The notes under the pieces are model-generated. The model ran no database searches, was not told where the DNA came from, and saw only the letters and a list, made by a program, of their open reading frames with translations. Shown one piece after another: positions 57,281-64,000 of a stretch of 64,000 nucleotides of DNA. Position 1 is the first letter of the stretch; each line of letters opens with the position of its first letter. The DNA is taken from the NCBI GenBank assembly GCA_905480425.1, contig CAJQQG010000014.1:1-64000 (forward strand). The letters are read 5' to 3'. This DNA comes from an uncultured Flavobacteriaceae bacterium (GTDB taxonomy: Bacteria > Bacteroidota > Bacteroidia > Flavobacteriales > Flavobacteriaceae). The position numbers and the translations under genes are program-made.

Positions 57281-57760
57281 ATGAAAGAATTGATCCTACT
57301 ACGACATGCAAAATCATCCTGGGAATATTCAGTTTCAGACTTCAATCGTCCTTTAGTTGAAAAGGGAATTAAAAGAATTATCAATGTAGCTTCAGTAAGT
57401 GCTTTGGTATTTGGAAATCAAGAAATTTTTTTTTCTAGTCCAGCTAATCGTGCTGTTCATACTTCAACTATTTTGATGAATGCTTTGAATATTAATTTTC
57501 AAAAACTTCAGGTTTGTGAATCATTATATACATTTGATTCGGTACAATTACTATCGTTTATACATGAAATAGATAACTCATTTTCAAAAGTAGTTTGTGT
57601 AGGTCATAATCCTGCTTTTAGTAATGTAATTACTTATTTAAGTGATACTACAGTAGTTAATTTGCCAACTGCTGCTTGGGCAAAAATAGTTTTTGATGTT
57701 CCTGAATGGAGTAATGTCAAAAACGGAATTTGTAGTTTGGGTCTTCCTAAAGAAATTTAA
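57281..57760 (+). CDS. SixA-like histidine phosphatase
   Basis: This 159-aa phosphoglycerate-mutase-fold phosphatase begins with the RHG-type motif LLRHAKSSWE, and carries the second His in CVGHNPAFSNV. It probably removes phosphate from phosphohistidine or a small molecule. It lies six bases before ppk1, a pairing that suggests a role with polyphosphate or phosphate balance, though that is inference. Confidence 0.85.
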   Translation: MKELILLRHAKSSWEYSVSDFNRPLVEKGIKRIINVASVSALVFGNQEIFFSSPANRAVHTSTILMNALNINFQKLQVCESLYTFDSVQLLSFIHEIDNSFSKVVCVGHNPAFSNVITYLSDTTVVNLPTAAWAKIVFDVPEWSNVKNGICSLGLPKEI

Positions 57761-57766
57761 AATAAT

Positions 57767-59818
57767 ATGGTACCAAAGGATATTTTTATTAATCGTGAAA
57801 TTAGTTGGCTTGATTTTAATGCGAGAGTTCTTCAAGAGGCATCAGATATAGGAGTTCCACTACTAGAGCGACTAAGATTTATTGGAATTTTTTCAAATAA
57901 TTTAGACGAGTTTTTTCAAGTGCGTTATGCAACCGTTCAGCGGATCGCACAATCTGAAAAATCAGGAAAAAAAGTTTTTGGAGGTAAAAGTGCCAAAGAA
58001 TTATTGAAATCAATAACTCAAAAAGTCATTGAGCAGCAAAAAGAAACTAATGAAATTCTTTCGGACATAGAGTATGAGTTAGAAAATGAAAATATTTATT
58101 TTATAAATGAAAATAATGTTCTTTCGGAGCATCAAGATTTTTTGAAAGAGTATTTTATTCAAAAAGTTAGTCCTGCTTTAATGACCATTATTATTTCCGA
58201 TGATTTACCTCAGGATTTTTCAAATAATCATGCATTTCTAGCCGTTAAGCTTTCTTTTGAATCACTCATCCCTCAATATAAATATGCCTTAATTGAGATT
58301 CCAACAGAGTTGGACCGTTTTATCGTTTTACCGTCTATTGGAGAGAAGCAGTTTGTCATGATTCTAGATGATCTTATAAGGTTTCATTTTGAGCTTATTT
58401 TTAATTCTTTTGAATATAGTGTTATTGAGTCTCATATGATTAAAGTGACTCGGGATGCAGAACTTGATATGGAGGGTGATGTATCAAATAGTTACATTAA
58501 TAAAATTGTTAAAAGTGTTAAAGATCGTTTTTTAGCAGAGCCAGTTAGAATGGTATATGACAAGAATATAGCGAAAGACACCCTGGAAATAGTAAAAAAA
58601 ATTTTAAGGATGGATAATACTGATAGCCATATTCCAGGAGGTCGTTACCATAACCGAAAGGATTTCATGAGCTTTCCGCAGTTAAACAGAAATGATCTTC
58701 AATATGGTAAACGAAATCCTATTCCAGTGCCTGGATTATCACTTGAAAAAAGTATTTTTAAGGCTATTGATAAGAAGGATTATCTTTTATACACTCCCTA
58801 TCATAGTTTTTCGTTTGTAATTAAATTTTTAAGAGAAGCTGCTTTAGATCCAGAGGTTTCAAATATATTTATAACCATTTATCGTTTATCAAAGCTATCA
58901 AATGTTGCAAGTTCTTTAATAAATGCAGCAAAAAATGGCAAAAAAGTATTGGTACAAATTGAATTACAAGCACGTTTTGATGAAACTAATAACATAACCT
59001 ATGCAGAACAAATGCAAGCTGCTGGGGTAGAACTTATTTTTGGTATTCCAGGCTTAAAGGTACATTCTAAAATTTGTTTAGTTGAAAAAATTAGTCAAGG
59101 AGTTAAAAAACGATATGGTTTTATTAGTACAGGAAATCTTAATGAAGATACTGCTAAAATTTATACAGATTATACCCTTTTTACTGCAAATGAAAAAGTA
59201 TTAAAAGAGGTCAATAAGGTCTTTAATTTTCTTCAGGTTCATTATAAGCTCAAAAAGTATAAACATCTTATAGTCTCACCTCATTATACTCATGCGACCT
59301 TGGTGAGAATGATTAATAAAGAAATTGAAAATAAAAAAGCAGGTTTAACTGCGGGTATAAAATTGAAATTAAACGCGATAACTAATTTCTCAATGATCAA
59401 GAAATTATATGAAGCAAGTAATGCAGGTGTTTCTATTAAAATGGTTGTTAGAGGTATTTGTTGTTTAATACCAGGCGTGAAAGGTATGAGTGAGAATATT
59501 GAGGTAATTAGTGTCATTGACCGTTATTTAGAACATCCTAGGGTCTATGTTTTTGAAAACGCAGGGAAAAGAAAAGTGTACATTTCTTCTGCAGATTTTA
59601 TGACTCGTAATATTGAAAATAGAGTAGAAGTAGCTGTGCCTATATATGACAATTCGTTACAGCAACAAATTTTAGATGTGTTTGATATTACATGGAAAGA
59701 TAACCATAAAGCCAGAATCATTAATAAACATCCTCAAAATCAGTTTAAAAAATCATCAGGTGAAAATATTCGTTCTCAATGGGCAATCTATGATTACTAT
59801 AATAATCAATTGGAGTAA
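57767..59818 (+). CDS. ppk1: polyphosphate kinase 1
   Basis: This 683-aa membrane-associated enzyme makes inorganic polyphosphate from ATP. Domains: N (about 1-105, NREISWLDFNARVLQEA), head (about 106-320), and two PLD-like catalytic domains. The autophosphorylated histidine is His433 (LKVHSKIC) and the second essential one is His590 (LEHPRVYVFENAG). ELQARFDETNNI is the conserved ATP-site segment. It overlaps ppx by one base, forming a synthesis/degradation pair. Confidence 0.95.
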   Translation: MVPKDIFINREISWLDFNARVLQEASDIGVPLLERLRFIGIFSNNLDEFFQVRYATVQRIAQSEKSGKKVFGGKSAKELLKSITQKVIEQQKETNEILSDIEYELENENIYFINENNVLSEHQDFLKEYFIQKVSPALMTIIISDDLPQDFSNNHAFLAVKLSFESLIPQYKYALIEIPTELDRFIVLPSIGEKQFVMILDDLIRFHFELIFNSFEYSVIESHMIKVTRDAELDMEGDVSNSYINKIVKSVKDRFLAEPVRMVYDKNIAKDTLEIVKKILRMDNTDSHIPGGRYHNRKDFMSFPQLNRNDLQYGKRNPIPVPGLSLEKSIFKAIDKKDYLLYTPYHSFSFVIKFLREAALDPEVSNIFITIYRLSKLSNVASSLINAAKNGKKVLVQIELQARFDETNNITYAEQMQAAGVELIFGIPGLKVHSKICLVEKISQGVKKRYGFISTGNLNEDTAKIYTDYTLFTANEKVLKEVNKVFNFLQVHYKLKKYKHLIVSPHYTHATLVRMINKEIENKKAGLTAGIKLKLNAITNFSMIKKLYEASNAGVSIKMVVRGICCLIPGVKGMSENIEVISVIDRYLEHPRVYVFENAGKRKVYISSADFMTRNIENRVEVAVPIYDNSLQQQILDVFDITWKDNHKARIINKHPQNQFKKSSGENIRSQWAIYDYYNNQLE

Positions 59819-60699
59819 TGAAAATTAAAAAATATGCTGCAATTGATATAGGTTCTAATGCAGTCAGAATTTTAGTAACTAATGTAGTTTCTTATAAAAA
59901 AAAGACGGTTTTTTTGAAAAATGCTCTCGTTAGAGTTCCGATTCGTTTAGGACAAGATGCTTTCACAAATGGAAAAATTTCTGACAAGAATATCAAAAGA
60001 ATGATAAAATCCATGAAGGCTTTTAAGTTACTTATGGAGGTTCATGAGGTAAAAGATTATTTGGCTTTTGCAACTTCGGCGCTAAGAGAGGCCAAAAATG
60101 GTTCATATTTAGTTAAAAAAGTACTTAAAAAATCAGGAATTAAAATCGAAATTATTGATGGAAAAAAAGAAGCTAAAATAATTTCCAATACAAATGTTTT
60201 TGATACCATTAATAAAGAAAAAACGTTTCTCTATGTAGATATAGGTGGTGGAAGCACTGAATTTAGTGTTTTAATTAATGGAAAACGAAATCAATCAAAA
60301 TCATTTAAAATAGGAACTGTAAGGATGCTTAATTCAAAAGTAGAACAAGTCACTTTAGATGAAGCCGAGTCTTGGGTTAGAAGGCATACTCTCATGCATG
60401 AAAGAATATATTTATTAGGAACAGGAGGAAATATTAACAAGCTCCATAAAATTGCCAATATCAATGATAATCGTCCATTAAGTTACTTAACTTTAAATAC
60501 ACTTTATAATCAGTTAGATGCTCTTACTTATGAGGAGCGAATTGTTGATCTTGGGCTAAATCCAGATCGTTCTGATGTGATTTTACTAGCAGCAAAATTA
60601 TTCATTAAGATCCTTAATTGGTCTGGTGCCAAAGATATTTATGTTCCTAAAGTAGGACTTTCAGACGGAATGATACGTGAACTTTATAAAAGAAAATAA
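59818..60699 (+). CDS. Ppx/GppA-type exopolyphosphatase
   Basis: This 293-aa actin-like ATPase-fold phosphatase hydrolyses polyphosphate or pppGpp. It has AAIDIGSNAVRILV at the start, FATSALREAKNG, the phosphate loop YVDIGGGSTEFSV, and GTGGNINKLHKIANI. It is the short, N-terminal-domain-only form common in Bacteroidota. The start shares one base with the ppk1 stop, so the two are coupled. Which substrate is preferred cannot be read from sequence. Confidence 0.9.
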   Translation: MKIKKYAAIDIGSNAVRILVTNVVSYKKKTVFLKNALVRVPIRLGQDAFTNGKISDKNIKRMIKSMKAFKLLMEVHEVKDYLAFATSALREAKNGSYLVKKVLKKSGIKIEIIDGKKEAKIISNTNVFDTINKEKTFLYVDIGGGSTEFSVLINGKRNQSKSFKIGTVRMLNSKVEQVTLDEAESWVRRHTLMHERIYLLGTGGNINKLHKIANINDNRPLSYLTLNTLYNQLDALTYEERIVDLGLNPDRSDVILLAAKLFIKILNWSGAKDIYVPKVGLSDGMIRELYKRK

Positions 60700-60721
60700 C
60701 TACTTTTTTAGTTTTGCTAAA

Positions 60722-61483
60722 TTAAAAATCTAAATTAAATGTTTTTCTGAGGGTATCTAAAACCGGATTAATTCTAAGTAAATGCTGATATTTTTCTGGA
60801 GAAGAAAAAATAGTTTCTTCTTTTATGTTTTCTGAGATACCAATTGAAATGCTCAAAATTTGGTTGTTCAAGTGGTTTCTTAAATACGGCAATAGCTCTT
60901 CCATTTCCTTAATCAGCTCACTTTTATTCATTTCATTAGCTACCTCAAAGCTAATTTGAGAATTATCTGAAAGTACAGGACTGTTCATGAATAATATTGA
61001 AGCCATATTACTTTTCCCATCATTTTTTATATTTTCAATATATTGTTTCCAAAGAAGATCAAGGTCTTTTTGTTTAAACGGATTTTGTGGGAGTTCAGAA
61101 ACTTTTAAAGTTGGCTTATTTTTTTCTTTAGCTGTTTTTTTTAAAGCGATACTGGAAAGTGAAAACCCAGAAACAGGCATTTTTACAAATTCATTTTTAC
61201 TAACAGTAGTTGTTGCATTGATCTTTTTTTCCTTTTTACTTAGAATTTCAGGAGTTTTTCTCTTGATAATAGAAGTTGACTCATTCTCTTGGGACGGGTG
61301 GTTTAGAACTTCACTTTTATTAGGCTCTACTTGATGTACTTTTTGTGCTTCTTTTTTAAAAATTAATGAATTCTTTAGAATTTCATCGGCAGAAGTTTCT
61401 TTTAAAGGAGTTAAGTAGGAATCTAGTGTATTTTTTACATTAGGGTATTTTTTAAATTCATTCGAGGGAATTATGAATCCTTT
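60722..61483 (-). CDS. dnaX: tau-specific C-terminal part of DNA polymerase III subunit, in the -1 frame
   Basis: From base 61483 this minus-strand frame is open for 253 codons with no stop until 60722. It starts with GFIIPSNEFKKYPNV directly after the A10 run. The first half is a polar Lys/Glu/Ser/Thr-rich linker, and the second half is a helical C-terminal domain (for example QKDLDLLWKQYIENIKND and VLDTLRKTFNLDF) typical of the end of flavobacterial DnaX. It lacks its own good start codon before residue 102, so it makes sense only as the tau tail reached by a -1 shift from the upstream ATPase frame. The joined protein would be 608 aa, the normal family length. Confidence 0.85.
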   Translation of the reverse strand, partial: KGFIIPSNEFKKYPNVKNTLDSYLTPLKETSADEILKNSLIFKKEAQKVHQVEPNKSEVLNHPSQENESTSIIKRKTPEILSKKEKKINATTTVSKNEFVKMPVSGFSLSSIALKKTAKEKNKPTLKVSELPQNPFKQKDLDLLWKQYIENIKNDGKSNMASILFMNSPVLSDNSQISFEVANEMNKSELIKEMEELLPYLRNHLNNQILSISIGISENIKEETIFSSPEKYQHLLRINPVLDTLRKTFNLDF

Positions 61484-62547
61484 TTTTTTTCTCCATTAAA
61501 ATGGAGTGAAGCAAGTTGCATTAAATAAAGTTCAACATGAACCCTTCTGTTTTGACAATTTCTATATTCAACTTCACAACAATTAATTAATTTAATAGCA
61601 TCTAAAATATAGTTGGATGATAGGTTTTCGGTAGCGGTGCTATACTCTTTTTTAACACTCGAACTAACTTCCATTAGCAAAAGGGTTTTAGGATCTTTTG
61701 CTAGCATCAAATTTCTAAAATGATCACCTAATCCACTTATAAACTGTAAACTGTCAATTCCCCGCTGTAATAAGGTATTATAGGCTGTTAAAACTCCGGG
61801 GATGTCATTTTGAATAAACAACTTCCCAAAGTCTGTATAGGTTTGATGGTCTAAAACATTTAAATTATTTGCAACACCACTAACTGATAGATTACCTTGG
61901 GTAAAACTCACCATTCGATCAAAGATTGAGAGTGCGTCTCTTAAAGCACCTTCTGCTTTTTGTGCAATTAAATACAAAGCATCTTCTTCAAATACTAAGT
62001 TTCTTTTAGTGGCAATCTTAATGAGATAGTTTTTTATGTCTTCAATAGAAATTCGCTTGAAATCATAGACTTGGCAACGAGATAATACAGTGGGTATAAT
62101 TTTATTTTTTTCAGTGGTTGCTAAAATAAAGATAGCATGCTTTGGAGGCTCCTCAAGTGTTTTTAAAAAGGCATTGAATGCAGAAGTAGAGAGCATATGT
62201 GCTTCATCAATGATGTATATTTTATGAGTACCAATTTGGGGTGGTATTCTAACTTGATCATTTATTTTTCTAATATCCTCTACTGAATTATTAGAAGCGG
62301 CATCTAATTCAAAAATATTAAATGAAGAATCGTCATCTATCGAGGTGGACGAACTATTAATTTGCTTGGCAAGTATTCTAGCACAAGAAGTTTTACCTAC
62401 TCCTCTTGGACCACAAAAAAGAAGTGCTTGTGCAAGTTGATTGGTTTCCAGGCTATTTTGGAGTGTTCTTGTTATGCCTTCCTGTCCTACCACTTCATCA
62501 AAAGTACTAGGTCTATATTTTAAAGCAGATACAACAAATGTTTCCAT
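61471..62547 (-). CDS. dnaX: DNA polymerase III subunit gamma (short dnaX product)
   Basis: This 358-aa AAA+ clamp-loader ATPase begins METFVVSALKYRPSTF; ATG 62547 is preferred to an upstream TTG at 62556. It has GPRGVGKTSCARILAKQI (Walker A), YIIDEAHMLSTSAFNAFLK (Walker B) and TVLSRCQVYDFKRI (sensor/arginine finger region). The frame stops at TAA two codons after an A10 run (NGEKKKDS), where the tau frame continues in -1. A perfect -7 box TATATTTG (62554-62561) lies just before the ATG. Either this is a real gamma product, or the A10 run contains a one-base sequence error. Confidence 0.92.
   Translation of the reverse strand: METFVVSALKYRPSTFDEVVGQEGITRTLQNSLETNQLAQALLFCGPRGVGKTSCARILAKQINSSSTSIDDDSSFNIFELDAASNNSVEDIRKINDQVRIPPQIGTHKIYIIDEAHMLSTSAFNAFLKTLEEPPKHAIFILATTEKNKIIPTVLSRCQVYDFKRISIEDIKNYLIKIATKRNLVFEEDALYLIAQKAEGALRDALSIFDRMVSFTQGNLSVSGVANNLNVLDHQTYTDFGKLFIQNDIPGVLTAYNTLLQRGIDSLQFISGLGDHFRNLMLAKDPKTLLLMEVSSSVKKEYSTATENLSSNYILDAIKLINCCEVEYRNCQNRRVHVELYLMQLASLHFNGEKKKDS
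61480..61506 (-). other. dnaX: dnaX slippery site: hairpin plus A10 containing A-AAA-AAG
   Basis: On the coding strand CTCCAT-TTTA-ATGGAG forms a 6-bp hairpin directly followed by ten A and GG. In the zero frame the run is read as GAA AAA AAA AAG GAT, which contains the in-phase E. coli-type heptamer A-AAA-AAG. A TAA stop follows two codons later. The SD-like GGAG sits immediately upstream. Only a weak hairpin is visible downstream. Confidence 0.7.
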
Positions 62548-62635
62548 AATATACAAATATATAAATCAGATTAAAGTTTATGACTTTTAGGGTATGCTTA
62601 TTCCATTATAATTATTAACAAATAACTAACTTTAC

Positions 62636-62928
62636 AGAGCAGGCCATCTTATCGCTCTTTTCTTTGGAAGAGAGAGGAAAGTCCGGACACCATAGAACAG
62701 CATAGCGGGTAACACCCGCCCTTTGAAAGAAGCGGACTAGTGCAACAGAAAGCAAGTACAGTTAGGCTGTAGTGAAACCAGGTAAACTCTATGCGGTGCA
62801 ACGCCAAGTAAATCTACAATTAAGAGTTGTTTCGTTCAATGTAGAAGGGTAGGCGGCTTGAATGTAGGAGTAATTCTACATCTAGATAAATGATAAGACT
62901 CGACAGAATCCGGCTTATCGGCCTGCAT
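62636..62928 (+). ncRNA. rnpB: RNase P RNA
   Basis: This is the catalytic RNA of RNase P, bacterial class A. The invariant segment GAGGAAAGTCCGGAC begins about 40 bases in. GCAACAGAAAGCAAGTACAG, a T-loop-like GTGAAACCAGGTAAACTC, and the 3' conserved CGACAGAATCCGGCTTATCG are all present. The 5' gcaggcc (62639-62645) pairs with ggcctgc (62920-62926) to form P1. At about 290 nt it is short for the class. The T-run of its terminator coincides with the stop codon of the convergent rsmD. Confidence 0.95.
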
Positions 62929-62931
62929 TTT

Positions 62932-63459
62932 TTATTTAAAGAAGGAAAAGACACTTCCGCCATAAGTTCTTGAAAAATCAAAACCTTGACCTTTTGAAAG
63001 GTCAATAAAAACACTGTGCTCGAGAATAATAAGTCCTGATTCATTTAATGATTTTTTAGCTTCAATAATTAAGACAAAATATGCTTCTGCTTTCCAGTCA
63101 TAAGGAGGATCACCAAAAATTAGATCATAGTGACTTACTTTTTTTTTAAGAAATGTAATAGAATCACTTTGTAATGAATTTATTGTTAACCCTATGTCGG
63201 TTGCGGTTTTTTTTATGAAATTTACGCAATGTCGATTCTGATCTACTGCGGTTATATTTGCTATTCCTCTAGAAGCGAATTCATAACTTATATTACCTGT
63301 TCCAGAAAAAAGATCTAAAACATGAAGGGACTCAAAATTAAGGCGGTGTTGTAAAATATTAAATAATCCCTCTTTTGAGCGATCAGTTGTCGGGCGTACA
63401 GGTAGTTTTTTAGGAGCTATAACACGTCTTCCTTTATGAGAGCCTGAAATAATTCTCAT
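62932..63459 (-). CDS. rsmD: 16S rRNA (guanine966-N2)-methyltransferase
   Basis: This 175-aa class I methyltransferase modifies G966 of 16S rRNA. It has MRIISGSHKGRRVIAPKKL and RPTTDRSKEGLFNIL at the start, VLDLFSGTGNISYEFASRG (SAM site) and FGDPPYDW (catalytic DPPY). Its start shares one base with the stop of the preceding DUF3822-type gene, and its stop abuts the 3' end of RNase P RNA on the other strand. Confidence 0.94.
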   Translation of the reverse strand: MRIISGSHKGRRVIAPKKLPVRPTTDRSKEGLFNILQHRLNFESLHVLDLFSGTGNISYEFASRGIANITAVDQNRHCVNFIKKTATDIGLTINSLQSDSITFLKKKVSHYDLIFGDPPYDWKAEAYFVLIIEAKKSLNESGLIILEHSVFIDLSKGQGFDFSRTYGGSVFSFFK

Positions 63460-64000
63460 TAACTAAAATATTGAGATAAAAAAGGAGCGTTATGATTTTG
63501 GATCGCCTGACTTGATATAATTTCTTCTTCATAAAAAGATATGTTTTCATGATAAATTTTTACAGCTTTGTAATAGGAGTCAAAGAGAGTTATTTTTCCT
63601 AGAAAAATGAATTCAAAGGCGTTTGTTTCAAGTTCAAATTGTTCTATTACAAAGAAAACATAGTAAAGAAAATCATCTTCGTTTTTTATTAAAAAGGAAT
63701 TATTAAATAATAGCCGTTCATTTTTTATTAAAAAAACATCTACTTTTTCCTTTTGTAAATGAACATAAAGTTGAGTTTTGTTTTCTGATCGTAAATTATG
63801 CTTGTGAATTAAATTATAAAGAAGAGAGTTGTAATGAATTTCTTGATAATTATTTTTATTTGTTTCTAAAATTAATTCTATTTCCTTGGGGTAGGAATAA
63901 ACATTTACTTTTTTTGATTCTTTTAATATATCGTGAATAAAAATATCGTCTTGAGAATTCGACTTATAATGGCTTAAATACTTCTCTTTATGTGAAATAT
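63459..64000 (-). CDS. DUF3822 family protein, N-terminal part outside the window
   Basis: The minus-strand frame is open from the window edge to TAA at 63459-63461, about 180 residues. Visible parts include KTQLYVHLQKEKVDVFLIKN and NEDDFLYYVFFVIEQFELE, followed by FIFLGKI, a pattern I recall from DUF3822 proteins, which sit next to rsmD in Flavobacteriaceae and may have an actin-like (ASKHA) fold. The stop overlaps the rsmD start by one base (TAATG), so they are co-translated. No function is known. Confidence 0.75.
   Translation of the reverse strand, partial: ISHKEKYLSHYKSNSQDDIFIHDILKESKKVNVYSYPKEIELILETNKNNYQEIHYNSLLYNLIHKHNLRSENKTQLYVHLQKEKVDVFLIKNERLLFNNSFLIKNEDDFLYYVFFVIEQFELETNAFEFIFLGKITLFDSYYKAVKIYHENISFYEEEIISSQAIQNHNAPFLSQYFS

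Noticed and set aside
60722..61180. Independent 152-aa gene starting at MPVSGF
   Set aside because: The same frame is open without a stop all the way back to the A10 run in dnaX, and the sequence reads as the tau C-terminal domain, so it is not a separate gene.

Overview
The window is a dense, AT-rich stretch of bacterial chromosome. Its gene content and order point to a marine-type member of the Flavobacteriaceae (Bacteroidota). Evidence includes promoters of the Bacteroidota type (TTG, about 19 bases, TAnnTTTG), a TonB-dependent outer-membrane receptor, family-specific small proteins (DUF6095, DUF6913, DUF4835 and DUF3822 types), an omega-like RNA polymerase subunit, ribosomal protein S1 with six S1 repeats, and an RprX/RprY-like two-component pair. 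Almost everything is core housekeeping. I see no insertion sequence, prophage, integron, CRISPR array, tRNA or rRNA gene.

Layout. Positions 1-8 kb hold the end of menE (menaquinone), an acyl-CoA carboxylase beta subunit, a small membrane protein with ettA, an MFS carrier, a GNAT enzyme and fumC. A 57-aa membrane protein and a bidirectional terminator lead to a TonB-dependent receptor and an ArsC-like protein (8-11 kb). Positions 11-18 kb, mostly minus strand, carry thrS-infC-rpmI-rplT, a DUF6095 gene with murQ, icd, rplS and trmD. Next come a DegP-like protease, then dapF-GNAT-mltG, and on the minus strand dnaA, a low-molecular-weight phosphatase and an RsmI-like methyltransferase (18-25 kb). 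A thioesterase, ribD, a GNAT with prmC, and ligA follow. The plus-strand run DUF6913-dapA-bamD-rpoZ-coaBC-DUF4835-recN-fabI-ybbR-coaE spans 30-38.6 kb. A histidine kinase/response regulator pair, xerD, aroQ, a secreted M20 amidohydrolase, lpdA, two msrB genes and a UMF1-type MFS protein take it to 48 kb. Then come lon, cmk and rpsA, the pyrR-pyrB-STAS-like-rnz-pdxH-sixA-ppk1-ppx run, and on the minus strand dnaX. RNase P RNA, rsmD and a partial DUF3822 gene close the window.

The genes serve translation (thrS, infC, L35, L20, L19, S1, ettA, rnpB, prmC), replication and repair (dnaA, dnaX, ligA, recN, xerD), cofactors (menE, ribD, coaBC, coaE, pdxH), the diaminopimelate/peptidoglycan branch (dapA, dapF, murQ, mltG), envelope assembly (bamD, TonB receptor, DegP-like protease) and stress or polyphosphate handling (lon, msrB pair, ppk1/ppx).

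No dramatic new system is present. The most interesting signals are in the fine structure. dnaX is interrupted exactly at an A10 run containing the A-AAA-AAG slippery heptamer, with the tau tail open in the -1 frame. infC lacks a plausible ATG and appears to start at AUA. EttA has lysine in place of the catalytic glutamate in its first ATPase domain. Ribosomal protein S1 carries a repeat-built, histone-like lysine/alanine tail. A 10-bp tandem repeat abuts the start codon of an MFS gene, and a sigma-54-like palindrome lies upstream of lon.
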